This document shows, piece by piece, positions 22,663 to 35,370 of a DNA stretch of 64,000 nucleotides; within the stretch, counting starts at the first letter, position 1; every line of letters begins with the position of its first letter. The notes beneath the pieces were generated by a model that had not been told where the DNA came from, did not search any database, and worked only from the letters and a program-made list of their open reading frames with translations. The translations under genes and the position numbers were made by a program. Where the stretch lies: contig JAURVB010010992.1 of NCBI GenBank assembly GCA_033002965.1, positions 1 to 64,000 on the forward strand, in the 5' to 3' direction. This DNA is from Piper betle (taxonomy: Eukaryota; Streptophyta; Magnoliopsida; Piperales; Piperaceae).

Positions 22663-25600
22663 ATGGATCTGGAAATGGTCACGATTCAACCCAGTGATAT
22701 TAAGTTTGTCTGTAAGCAGATATATGCTACCATATCGATAAATTTTGCTAGTGCAGTTTTAGGATTTGATGTTCAGATTTTGCCTTTGCTGTTGAACTGA
22801 GTAGGAGGATGCTTTCTTCTGTAGTGCATTTTGTGGACATAAAGCGCAGATTGATAATTCGTTGTATTCAAATTATTAACACAGCCACGTACGTCAGGAC
22901 TGTTTGACCTGTCTTTATGGCTCACATTTGATTGCCTAGCTTCAATTTTCACATTTATCCTTTCAGCAGCTCGGTAATATTTTTAGGTAGAAAATTTGTA
23001 ACCTTGTCATTTGTTGATGATTTCACAGCTCCTATGGAGACAAAATTACTATTTTAATGTTTTTTGCTGTATTCTTTATTCACTGTAGAAGATAAAATAT
23101 TTGACTACAATGTTCTTTAAGTGAGTAAGGAATAATCACTCAGACGTCTAATATCAGTTTTACTGGCCAGATTGTTTTCTGGGCCTTCTTTTAATTTTCT
23201 GGGTTTTGTTCCATAGCATATGTTATAATTCTTTGAATATTTTTCTCTGCTTTGCTAGCAGAAAACTTGGTCTCCTATCCACTTTGGTATTTGCTCGACA
23301 AATTGAACGGGGTGTTTTACTCTCATTATGTTTTTCCCTTATTGGGCAATACGAAGCTTGACATGTACCAATATTTTCCCCCGTATTCTATGTAACCAGA
23401 TGCCAGATGCACGCATCTATAATATATCATATCAAATGTCTTATTATAATAACAAGACAAATCTTGCAATGCAAGATGTGCATTGGTAGTTTAATAGTTT
23501 AATTTTTGTCTTTCTTTATGAGTCTCAAATGAGTATATTAGTTCTGCAATGAGGTGCCAATTTTTGTTACTGACAATATTTTATATTGAAAATTTTCTTC
23601 TTCTACAGTTGAATTGAAACAGCAAAGTTCTTGCTCTGTTCAGCTGATTAATAACTCTGAGGAGTATGTTGCCTTCAAGGTGATTTATCTACTAAAAGTG
23701 ATGCCCTTTTTTTTTCTAACTTATTGTACGGTTATAAATAAGAAAATTGATGGTTTTTGTGTTGTAATGTTTTCATCTGTGCTGAAGCGTTGAACTTTCG
23801 GTGAAAAATAAAACCTTGACATATGTATATTGTGTATTTATTGAAGCACAATGAAGTGGAGGGAAAGGATGTGTAACCTTGACCGCAATCTTTTAGGAGC
23901 AGGTGGATGAAGAAGAAGAAAATCTTGTTGATGCACATTCTGATGCTGCACTTTATTTGATGTGTTTTGTTAATTTTAATTGTGTAGTTGCTTGACTCTT
24001 TCGACTTGTACCTTTCAGGGTAAAATATTCTGCTATTTTCTTTTGTAACTTGCAGGTTTATCAATTCAAAAGGCTTATCTAAGACAATATATCTCTGTCG
24101 GTCATACCTATGCAGGTTAAAACTACATCTCCAAAAAATATTCTGTGCGTCCAAATACTGGCATCATTTTGCCAAACTCATCTTCTGAGTTTACAGGTAG
24201 TGTTATCTGCTCCATGTTTCTTTTATTTCTAAGCAGCTTGTAATTTTTATCCGATTAAAATGGTGCAGAATTATGTTTGTTGCAGGGAAAATCAATCTAA
24301 GCAAAAATAAAATTTTTCATATCTGTTAAGTTTGTCTCCATCACTTTCTTCAAACACATCTTTTGAAAAGCATTTTTGGTGGATGTGTTTAACTTTACCT
24401 AAAACGTCATACAAGTTCTACAAATGGCCCAACCATTTCACTTCATTTCAATTCAGCAATCAGATCAAATTCTTTGAGTTTTGCTCTAAATATTGGGCCA
24501 TTAGAATTGAGCCATTTTGAGCGAGGTTAATTATATATCAGCGTCAGTGTGCTTAGAATACTGGGTAAATTCTCTTTATCCATTAGTAATCTTCTTATAG
24601 TTCAACTTTTACTCCGAATGTCACCCGTGGATTTTCCCTCATCGATTTGACGGTATTCTCTTGTGCCATATCTATATTTTCCTCTCTACCTTTTGTATTA
24701 CTGTTATTATACTTCACTTTTATCGTTCCTGCCACAATAGGAATACCAGACTTTCAGCTAAGCATTTGAAGATCATGAATTTAAAATGGATTTTAAACTG
24801 ATTTTCTTTGGAAGGAGTTTTGGTTTTTAAATTTCAAGTTTCCCCAAATATCTTTCTTTTCTACTTGAGTGATGTATGTGAAGAGAGTTTCTCATCATAG
24901 GGTTTTCTTATTATACTTTTAATATGTAGTTACTATGAAAGCACAGAATACTGTGCCACCCGAGATGCAATGCAAGGACAAGTTTCTTATACAAAACATG
25001 GTAGTCCCTTTTGGATCTACTGAGAAAGATATCTCCTCTGGCATTGTAAGTAAATTAAGTTTCAGATAGCTTGCTTTGTCTCTCAACGTTTTCTTATTTC
25101 TTACTGGCATATATTTCTAGTTTATGAAAGGGAGTGGGAGATATATTCAAGAGAACAAGATGCGGGTCTTGCTTGTTAGCCCACATCATTCTCCAGCATT
25201 ACTTCCGATAAACGGAGCTTTGAAACCGGAAACAACAGCTTACAAGGCTCCAGTTTTTCAAGGATTTTGAAGCAGGAGCCAGCACATCCTGAATTGATAA
25301 GTGTTAAAGGAAATATGAACCAGGAGCCAGAGGTTGATGAGTCTCCTGTTCTTAATGAAAATATGTTTGAGGAGCAATCCGTTTCTTTCTCAATTACTCG
25401 CCAACAGAATGTACTTACAGTCAAATCTAGTCCATTGCTAAGTGAAGTAAGGATTGTTTCTCTTTTGATTGTAAATGTTTTGCTTATTATCCTTTTCATT
25501 GGTGTCATATAACTGTGTGGCAAGATTTCAGACAAGATTCTTGTCAAAATCCTCTTTTTGATTTAAGCAAATGGTTGTTGATGCAAACCTGTTTTTTACT

Positions 25601-27247
25601 CATACATAAAACCAGTTCAAGGATTAATGACGTCGATTATGTTGTAGAGTAGTTTGTCCATCATTCATGTGATGTAAGTGTTTTTCTAAATTTCATAATC
25701 TGCACGCATATTAGCAGAAGGCTAAATTTAGTTTTGAGTATTCACTCGATATCTTCTAAGTAGCTGCATACTGACTCATGAGCAGCAAGACATTCTGAGC
25801 ATCTAGTTTATAAAGTGTAATCCAATAGCCATATATAAGAAACTATATGAATTAATTCGTTTTCTTAATTTCAAATTGTTAAAATTGGCAGAATGAAATT
25901 TGAATATGCGTCTTTTAACTGTGAAAATGCAATTATATTCTTTTTTTTTGTGAATGCAAACTAGGATTCTGAGGAGCTGACGTTAAAGGCAAGCATCTTG
26001 GAAGCGAAGCTGCGTAACCTGGAGCATAAGCTGTGTGAGGTAGAAATACTAAACAATTTTAGCTTTACGTCATCATTATCTATACATATGCAAGGCAAGG
26101 CCAAGATTATCATTAGTTAGTCGTATTTGTAGGATTAAGCCGAATTAATTCTTTTGCTTCCTTCATGGAAGTTTAGTTTTCTATTGTGGGTCCTTTGTTT
26201 TGCTTTTTTCCCTTGGTCTGCTCTTGACTTAACACCCGCGCTTTCACAAGATTATTAACTCAGAAATTAAAGTTTGTGCTACGCTATTCAATTTAACAGC
26301 AAATTATTTTTTAAAGTTTGTGTCATGCTATTCAATTTCTTGTTTTGCTCTTGACTTAACGTCACAAGGTTTCACAAGATTATTAACTCAAAAATTAAAG
26401 TTTGTGCCATTCTATTCAATTTATTTATCTTATTTGCATCACCGCATTGATGTAACATTAGTATTAAATTGAATAGCATGCCACAGACTCTAATGTCTGA
26501 GTTAATAAGCTAATGAAAGTGTGTGGTTTTAAGTCGAGAGCAAACCGAGCAACGTAAAAAGCAACCACAACAAATTATCTTATTTGCATCAATGCATTGT
26601 TGTAACATTAATAATTTTTGCTACCTGGATGATTGCTGAAATTAAATTTGCAAGGTGAGGTAAGGTCAACAAATTTATTCCTTTTCTTGCAGACTGACAG
26701 GATCATTTTGAAATTGGGAGATGAAAAGGGTGCTGCCGTGCGAGAGAGAGATCTGATGAGACGAGAACTTGTAAGCTCAGTACTGCAGTGTATATTATTA
26801 TATCACTGTTACTTCATATGAATTGGGAACTTTTCCTTAGTAGCTAATCTTCCTAAGGAGTAGAAAATATTATTTCCCTCGGCAGTCCTTTGATCTAAAA
26901 ATCAAATGTGACTGGAGTCAACCAAGATCGTATTTGTGTCAAATTGTGTTTCCTTTTGAGGTTAAACACTATATAAATCCAGATGTTTGTACTATGCTTT
27001 CACAGATACTTTTTCCATTTACTTAAATATGAAATGAAGACCAAAATCCAGGTGGCTATTTATCTTAGCTCGGATAAGGTGTACATAGCAGAGCCTGTAT
27101 ATCGTAGTTGATATACAGTTGCATTTTGTCTTGCAGGCAACATTCAAAAGCAAAGTAGGAGTGGAAGTGCAAGCAGGCTTTCCTCCGCTGTTTGTATGTT
27201 TTGTTGCCCTAGTTGGGATGTACCTTGGTTTCTTGTTGAGTTCCTAA
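22663..27247 (+). CDS. VAP27: VAP27-like vesicle-associated protein (MSP domain)
   Basis: ER tail-anchored adaptor whose MSP domain binds FFAT-motif partners at ER-plasma membrane contact sites. Coding exons: 22663-22711, 23609-23679, 24116-24196, 24930-25045, 25121-25446, 25965-26039, 26693-26770, 27137-27247. The MSP domain spans about residues 5-125, with VAFKVKTTSP, VRPNTGI, PPEMQCKDKFL and the following V-V-PFGST region. Acidic and charged sequence follows, then a coiled coil (about 218-265) and a C-terminal membrane anchor (about 278-300, FVCFVALVGMYLGFLL). Two places read one base short: an A run at about 24133-24138 (six A where the KKYSVRP codons need seven) and an A run at about 25229-25231. 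With both bases present all eight exons are phase-consistent, giving 302 aa, a normal VAP27 length. As read, translation would fail in exon 3. Either the assembly has homopolymer errors or the gene is newly broken. A foldback repeat sits in intron 6. Confidence 0.88.
26200..26615. repeat. Foldback/MITE-like element in VAP27 intron
   Basis: The segment CTCTTGACTTAA...TTATTAACTCA...GCTATTCAATTT at about 26210-26300 reappears in direct orientation at about 26325-26422 and in inverted orientation at about 26465-26550. The TTATCTTATTTGCATCA box is also repeated directly (about 26425 and 26575). It looks like a nested pair of foldback elements. It lies wholly inside the intron, between 26040 and 26692. 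Confidence 0.65.
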
Positions 27248-28634
27248 TCATCTGCAGACACCTGCTGCTTGGTTGCACAGGAGGCTAGATATTGAACTAT
27301 TATTCATCGTGTTTATATATTACAAGGGATATAGAAATTTTAATAGAGTAATATCTTACAAGTTGCTCCCTTCTTCATTTTTTTATTTTAAAAGACCTTG
27401 TTCTGAGCGTTAGCAGTTGTAAGAAGGGTGTAACGGACCCATCTGTTATGTAGATATATAAAATAGAAAAGGATCAGTACTTTCTTTACAGGTTTTGTCT
27501 TGGCCGCTTGCTGTGTATTTGGAATATTTTGTACAGTTTCAAGTTAGAAGGGGGTAATTGTACCTATATTTACATGGTTGACGAAAGCGGGGGCGGCCAA
27601 ATTTGGCCACGTGCAGCCCGATCCAGCTGAAAATGGCCAATTGCCTCATTTGTGTAGGATAATAAGGTCTTTGTAGATACAGAAAAGAATTTTAGAGATA
27701 AAATTTCGGTAAAATATAAAATCTTCTAGCTTGTCAGTTAAGTTAAATTTTACGTCTAATATTTACCAAGGTGATATCTAATATTTTATAATAGGGATGG
27801 TATTTATAATTTTTAATTTATTTAATCGTTTTTAAAAAAGATGATTAAGTTTATAAATTTGTGCTCATTGATGTTGTTAGTCAAAGGCAGGCAATGATTA
27901 GGTTGTTAAAAAAAGGGAGAAAATGAATGAGGTGGTAATTTTTTCATTATAATAAGATTTTCCGTTGGCCTAGGCAGATAGATAGATGTGGCTCCCCAAG
28001 GCCATGGTACCTAACATGGTTGGCCAACGGGTAACTGAATCCGATCACCCTCGGCCCTTGGCGTAGGCATCTGAATTTGGCACACATGGCCGGCCAAGGG
28101 GTAGCCGGCCAGCCAATTGACCTCCCATGACTAATAATTACTTTTTTATTTTATTATTTTAATTTTTTACTTCATTATAAAACCAACTCAATGATAATTT
28201 TGTCAATTGTTATAAAACTTGCATTTTTTTTTGGTAAGTAGTTTTAATTTTCATCCCACCAGGTAATATTAAAAAGTGTCTTCATTTTTTTGGATTAAAA
28301 AATCGCTTCATTTCACGGTGGGGCGGAAAGTTGGTTTTCGGAATGTCAAATAGTTAAACCAGATTTTCCATGTCATCCGAAGCAGACTTGCATCCATCTT
28401 CTAAAAATACACAAGCCTTGCAGTGTTACCTACGAAGAAAATTGTCAAAGAAGAAGGCAATTACGATTCAGAAACCAAGACAATCAAACTGCTCACAGAT
28501 TTACTCCAAAGAGAATAAGCTGATGATCATTATGAAAGTCAATGTTGCTGCAAAATTGCGACACTCGTAATCATGGCTATAATACACGACGATTTTAGTC
28601 CTCCACCAATTTCATCTATTTCTTTAAAGCAAAT
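27248..28634. other. Convergent intergenic spacer VAP27/NHX
   Basis: The first 300 bases are VAP27 3' UTR-like. Two GGCC-rich patches (about 27590-27650 and 27965-28130) contain several short palindromes such as TTGGCCAA and GGCCGGCC. No gene is recognised. Confidence 0.45.
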
Positions 28635-31600
28635 TTATGCCGGCGGCCATTCAGCCTGACCACTCCTTTCTGTGGGAGAGCCGGGCACAAAAGGTGCAAA
28701 CCCTCGCCCGCCAAACATTGGCCTCATGAAAGCATCATCGAATTTGCGCCAGCAGTGATGAACAGTATGGCTAGGAGTTTGTAGCAGCATGCGCAGGCTC
28801 GTCGGCCGCACAATACGCGCTTCTGCTGAGCCTTCGCCATTTCCCAGAAGTGGAGTTAGAAAAGACTTTGGCGTTGCAGGGTCTGACGAGATGCTGTTTG
28901 TGCGGCTCATATGTGGAGATAATAGCAGCCTCACCAGTGGTTTGGTCATTAAGCCAAACACCTAATCATCGTGACAACATAGGATTTATTTGGAGGATTG
29001 GTTTCTCCATGCTTTTACACGAGCCATTGTCTATCATAAGCTTCACATAACGAGCAGAGAATGAAAGTAAAGTGAAAGAATTTTATCATACCACAGTGCT
29101 GAACAAAACCACAGATATAGTGCTTGTGATCATGAATGCATTTCCGCGGAGTTGTGTGTGGCCATGCCTTGCAAACTGAAAGACAACAGTTCACATCACC
29201 TCAATTAGGCAGATCATTAGCTAGTTTTTACGGTCCTAAAATTTTTCTGTTCGAATATATTGGAAGGTGAAAGCATGCAACAAGGATTGGTTTGTGTGCC
29301 AGTAAGACGACTCTGTTTTTTATATGATTAGCAAAGAAGTTTGTATTAGTAAAACCAAATATAAAACGAGTAGAATATTAAAAACTGCGTCATGCTTCAT
29401 TCTTTTACCTGGTTATATGCAAGAGCAACCGATACAGCACCTCGCATGAGGCCGGCCCACCATATTGTGATCTGGTTGTGGCGAGGTAAATTTGGTAAGT
29501 GTGTCTGTTTGTTAATTATCAGCTGCATATGAATATTCCACCAATATCAAAAGCATAATAACTCACCTGCTGCTTAAAGTCGATTTTTTCATGAGGAACT
29601 TTTTTGGTAGTATTGGACAAGAAAGATAGAGGAAAAACAAATGATGCTCTCCCTATGAGAACCATGCCAACCAATATAAAACTCACTGCAACGGATTTAA
29701 AAGGGCTGCACACGAAATATAAAGCATGAATGACGTTTTCCAACATAAGCAAGCAAGTACAATTCATGGGAAGATGATTCTTTTTTCTTGGAAGCAAAAC
29801 TAAATTCATGACAGATAACTGCATATGAAAAATTAAGATACAAATACCGGGTTTTAACGAATCTCCACTTCTCTATGTCCACAGCATCCATGCCGACATA
29901 CAGAAAAATGAATATCTCTGCGATGAACGACAGAGTTGCAAAGGCATGCCTGAACCAAATAATGAGGAATTATAATCTTGACAAACTAATGAGAAAAACA
30001 GGAACAATTTGGACTCGTGTGGGAAAATTCTAAGGACATCTTTCACCATACTTGGTAGTCACTCTAGAGCTCTCTGTCACATTATGCCATGTGTAATGAG
30101 ACATCACAATGCCACAAAAGAAGACGGTCAAAATGGCACTCAAATTTGACAACTGAAAACAGAGAAATGAAAATGAATGTGTTATTGATGAACAGAACAC
30201 TAACGCAACAACAACAATTTAGAGAAGAGTCTTACTTCTGCCAACATGTAAGAAAGATATGCCATTAATATCATCAATGCAACTTCACGATCAGTGGAGT
30301 GCCTGATTAAATCAAAATATCAGTTCAATTAGCCAGCCAGGGAAACCAAATTTGAAGAGATGACGGGCAAAATGAAAACGTAAATATATTTGTCGAAGGT
30401 CAAATCCTTATTATGAACTGAAAGCCCAAAAAATTCTCTGATTGCCTACAAGGATCCAAACTAGATTGGAATCTTTAAAAGCAAGTAATGACTTGTTTGG
30501 AAATGAGTGAACATATAACATAAGTTTTGCAAAATTACAACTAAATCTGTCAAAAGGTTGGAAATTGCTAAAAATGCAACTCACATTGTAATAACGATTA
30601 ATGAGAAAAAAAACAATTCAATTCAAAGTTTATAATCAATTAATGGAAATTCATTTCAAGTTTGGAATGAAAACTTTCAGCCAATTGCGCAATTTAAGAG
30701 AACAAATTTCTTGCACATCATGCATGTATACCAATGGCAGCTAGAGGAAATAATATACCTTGCAAAATATAGTTTCTTGATGATGTATGCACTGAGAAGT
30801 CCGGCCTGATAAATGAAGAAGATGTGAATATCAGATGGAGCAGTAAGAGCGAGTTAAAAGAGATCCAAAGTAACTTACAAGTACGCCTAGCAGAGTGCTC
30901 GTGATGAATAAATATAAGAAATTGCCAATGAACTGCAATAGTATTTTGGAATTGAAGTGAGTGAGGTCGAAATTCTGAATTGCATTGAAGAGTACTATCG
31001 AAGTTGCATCGTTTACAACTCCTTCCCCGAAGACAAGACTGTAGAGAAGGGGCGTTTCATCCTGATTCAGCACCTAAATTATAAAATTTTATCAGAACAA
31101 TCTGATCATAAGAAAAGACATCAAACCGATACAGGTAGCTAGACATTCAAACCTGCAGGGTGCACACAGAATCAGTTGCTGAAAAAATTGCTCCAATTGC
31201 TGAGAATCCAAATATAAGTTCGAAGCAATAAATGATTGTGCAATAGAAGAGGATCATTACCCGGAGAATGTCATGAAAGGAATATACCTAGATAATCTGC
31301 AAGATCAAGTGGACCTATATTCATCCTTTTAAAAATTAGTGTAGCACCTAAAACAATCCAAGCATCCATTAGTGAGCATAACTAACGAGGGTAGAGCAAG
31401 TCTGTAAAATTTATTGTACCAAAGAAAGAAGCGAAAGTCAGATATTTAACATCATAAAAAAATGTACCTAACGAGATGATGCCAAAGGATATTAATGTGC
31501 CAACTGCACCAAAGAGCACGATTGTCATAAAGTTGCGAAAAAACTGCTTCTTCTTCACCTGGAACCTGTTAGGGAAGAGTTAAATCAACATGCCTCTTTT

Positions 31601-32418
31601 CAAACAAAATGCCACTCGGGTTTCTCATAGTACATAACGAGCATATTTTAAAGAAATCAACGCCTTTAAATGAAAAAAATACTTTCTCCTTGACAAATAT
31701 AAGAGGATATCACAGTTTTAAAATACAAAGTCTTACACAATGGTATCCACGGAAGCAGCCTTATTTCGAGCAAATTGGCTCTGTGCTGTCATTCGATATT
31801 ATAAGCTTTCTAAATTCTTGACAAGAAGAGTATCACAAGGCCATTCAACGTAGTTGTAGCAACAAAAAAATAAGCAAATAAAGAGTGTTCGAAGCCTAAA
31901 CCAAGACTTGGAGAAGGAGTAGAGTTGAGTTATGATACTTTTAAAAAATCCAGATTCCAATAAAATTTGGGAATTCTAACACGCACAACAGAATATATGA
32001 TAAAGTTTAACCTCGCTGAAAAGAAGTTAACATACCCTGCATTAAATATGATCGGTGGAAGGAGGTAAATAAAGAAAAGATCTTCGCTAAAAACAAAAAT
32101 ATGAGAACTTTGGCCTCCTGTAGTCAGGAGAATAACCACTCCAGTACACACTCCCTGCCATGGAAACATAATAGAGAAGGCAAATATCTTCAAAGATCAA
32201 CAAAACTACAACAACCGTAACAGTAGCTAACATGAACCACTCACAATAACAAGAGCAGTGATAGATTCATTCATCCACCGGTTTTCCTCGAGCAAGTGAC
32301 CAATAACAATACAAGCACAAAGGAGTGCCACGAACAAATTAATGGAGACAACAGAGGCGTGATCAGAGGTTGAAACAATCCCAAGTCTCACCAAAATGGA
32401 CCCCAATTCCAGACCCAT
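28635..32418 (-). CDS. NHX1: NHX-type Na+(K+)/H+ antiporter, vacuolar class
   Basis: Exchanges cytosolic Na+ or K+ for luminal H+ across the tonoplast, for salt tolerance, K+ storage and pH control. Minus-strand coding exons: 32418-32245, 32154-32036, 31565-31468, 31347-31288, 31199-31153, 31073-30879, 30805-30759, 30302-30236, 30152-30052, 29949-29848, 29705-29567, 29471-29409, 29175-29092, 28961-28635. All phases agree and the frame is open for 540 aa, essentially the family length. Visible signatures: the amiloride-binding LFFIYLLPPI at 84-93, ATDSV around Asp160, and EGVVND with the transport Asp188. About a dozen hydrophobic segments are followed by a hydrophilic tail of about 110 residues (last exon), the regulatory C terminus. 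The N terminus starting MGLELGS is typical of class I (vacuolar) members rather than endosomal NHX5/6 or plasma-membrane SOS1. The start is the first in-frame ATG. Intact. Confidence 0.95.
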
Positions 32419-32979
32419 CTTGACTACTCTCTCCAGAACCAAAAACAAAATACAAATGACACTCGACCAACTTCTGTGTTGAAATCCTCTCACCAAGTCA
32501 CCACAGAAGTCCAACCAACCAACACATAGAGAAGACAGAATACAGATCTATCTCTATGATTTGGCACTCACCCTTAACATTGAAATTATATTATATAAAC
32601 AAAAAAAGCCAAAGGCTGAATCAGAGCTGCATCAATCAGGGGAAAGAATTCGTATCAACAGTCTGGACTTGAGGTACCGACCCTCAAACCAGAACAGAGA
32701 AAACCTGGTATCCACTCTCACCAAACTAGTTAAACCACCTCAAAAACTCCCACAGAGCTCAAACCGGCCAACACAGCACACACAACACTGAAGGAGTCAC
32801 AAACCACCACCACCAAAATCCTTCATACAAATTGCAGAAACTACGTCTGAAACCAAAACGAAGAGGAAGCGGATCGAATGGTCACGAGAAGGGAGATAAA
32901 AGCTGACGAGAATGCACGGGAAGTAAAAGATAGAGAGCTGAGAATGTGCATAGGGGAGATGAACATGGCGATAGATGAA

Positions 32980-33012
32980 GGCATATATATATAAATATAT
33001 ATATATGCATTA
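32980..33012 (-). promoter_or_regulatory. Possible NHX TATA region
   Basis: A TATATATATTTATATA-type tract lies about 560 bases upstream of the NHX ATG on the minus strand. The intervening segment is CT/CA-rich, consistent with a long leader. It is also simple enough to be a chance AT tract. Confidence 0.3.
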
Positions 33013-34619
33013 CTTGCTTTTACGGTTGGGAAGAGAACAGAGATTGAGAAGGCGGGACGGCAGTTTGATTCAGTGATTTTTGTGTGGTTGACAACTTGAC
33101 TGCGTATCTAACACCTTACTTTTTACGTCATCGCTCGTCAATTTTTTTACCATGTAATTAGTTGAGATGTTGCGGTTATATTAGATGTCGATTCTGATTT
33201 ATTGATGTAACTCTTGAAATTTGAATATATAATTTAATTTATTTAAAAATTATTATATTTTGATTATTATTTATTATTTATCATTTATTATTTCTTTTTT
33301 ATTTTTTATCCTTGTGAGTCACTAATCTACAATAAGGTGATGCTTATCAAAATTGAGTCTGCCCATATTTATATTTATACTTAGTATGTAAGTGACATGT
33401 ACGAGGGGGTAGTTAGGCCTAATTAAGTTTGATTTTTAATATTAATTTTTTTCATTTTTTCATATCTTATTACGTTATTTTAATATAAAATAGTTAGATA
33501 TCCATGTCTGACGCGATTTGCTGCTAATGTAGAAGCCTCTTTATTGGCTCAAATTGGCTCAAACTATCAAAATTAGTGGAGTTTTAAAATTAATTATAAT
33601 AATTAGTTAAATTCTTCTAATTCTAGTGATTTACACCAATTAGAGAACTCCTACAGCATATATATAGTAACATTTGATACACCAAATTCAATTGCATCAA
33701 TATTTTGTCATTTCTTAACATTTGATACGCGAGGCGTAATCTTTTTTTATACCTATTTGTCCTTGAGCTAAGTAAGAAGAAGTTTTTGCTTAAATGTTTT
33801 ATTCCAAATTTGAGTCAGGATGCAAGAGAGGTTGGCATTTGAGAAAAAAGGTGAAGATCGCTGCGTATATTTCATAGTTTTTGATAGTTATACATGATCA
33901 CATATGTGTTATATTGAAAAATAATCACCTCGATATGCATAGATGATAACACCTGTTTATTATTAAAAATTTTAAATTATTATTCAAAATATTTAATTAA
34001 TGACGTTTCATTATTTTTGATCGGGTCTTATACCGTAAGATGATTTTGAAGTTACATGTCTGCTTTATTTGATGTGCATTGTTGAGGATCTTAATACTCT
34101 CCACGTGCATGTAGTACTGCTAGAAAAGATTAATACAAGAGATTCTTGAGATCAGTGTTTAATAGGGTGGTAGATAAGCCGTGGCTTTATTGGATGGTAA
34201 AAGATATATATGAATCGCCACGTGTTGAACTGAATCAAAACATTATCATCAATTGGGAAATTAATTGAACTTGATTATAATCCTTATCTGCCACAGATTG
34301 TTTCCCGTGAGCCCGTAACAAGAACAAGACAACAGTGGAAGGACATCCATATGTTGTTGGCCGAAAGTTTCCAATTTTCTTTTTTTCTTTAAAAAAAAAC
34401 AATGTATGTCTAGCTAAGAAATGTAGGCCAAAGAGACTAGAGAAAAATACATCATTTTATCGATGTTTCTTGTCTTGAGTCCAAATTTACTAAAATGATC
34501 TTACAATTAATTAGACCCGGATAAATTATTGACAAACATCCATTTATTTATATTAAAGTTTTCTTAATTGCTTTGCATAGGAAGGAAGACTATTACTTTT
34601 AATGTTACTGATCTATACA
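33013..34619. other. AT-rich gene-free DNA
   Basis: Beyond the NHX upstream region no coding, RNA or transposon signature is recognised. Confidence 0.4.
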
Positions 34620-35090
34620 ATTATCACTCCTTAATGTGAGCACCAGGCCGAATCCGACCACAATCAGCAAGAGCAAGCCAGAAGTGGGCGCCATATCTAG
34701 TCACTGAATCTGTTGTTGGCAAGAGCACGACATGGCCACCGCTGGCCGCGGTAGTGGGGGAGTGGTGCACATGTGCGGGAGGGTGTGGTGGCACGGTTGG
34801 GGGCAGGGGTTTCGAGGCGGCGTGGCTGCAGGGGCACTGTGGCACAGGTCTGCGGGGGCACAGTGATGGGCAGCGGGGTTTGCATGAGCGACGCGGGGCA
34901 TTGATGCTCGTGGAGGCGCAGAGCAGTGGGGGAGAGGGGACTATGGGGGCCGCGGGGTCGGTGGGCGGGGTGGATGAAGGGAGGCACTAGGCCGCTGGGG
35001 TGCGGTGGCGCGGGGTGATGCGGTGATGGGCTGTGGCCGTGAGCGGCGTGTTCCTGAGAACACGAGCAAGACACGACCAACTTAAATGGG
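34620..35090. repeat. GC-rich island, retroelement-like
   Basis: This is an isolated block of GC-rich, G-skewed sequence. It produces open frames of 60-127 codons on both strands made of Pro, His, Ala, Arg and Gly, without domains. Similar blocks occur at 1000-1750, 38990-39350 and 42850-43400 inside retroelement modules, so it is interpreted as repeat DNA and not as a gene. Confidence 0.4.
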
Positions 35091-35099
35091 CCACACGCT

Positions 35100-35370
35100 T
35101 AAATTTTTTAAAAATGCTCCTTTCTTAAAATAATTTTTAAACTTTGCCACTAAAAAATGATAACAAATTCCGTAATAAATTAAGTTGTCACCAATATTTT
35201 GTGTAAAAAATGATGGTTATTTAATGACTAATTAAATTATCATTAAAATATTCAATGACTATTTGGTAATTAATTTGTAAAAAAACAAGCTTATTTTTTG
35301 TTGATTATTTTTCGGTAATAATTTAATAATAAATTTTATCAAAAAATTTAGTGATATAAGTTCATTGACA
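35100..35370. repeat. AT-rich MITE-like tract
   Basis: The tract is a run of AT-rich segments with recurring TAATAAATT, AATTTATTA and GGTAAT motifs on both strands. It is compatible with a decayed foldback element, but no terminal repeat can be fixed. Confidence 0.25.

Noticed and set aside
34697..35080. 127-codon Pro/His-rich frame
   Set aside because: One of several overlapping frames on both strands of a GC-rich repeat island, with no start context or domain.
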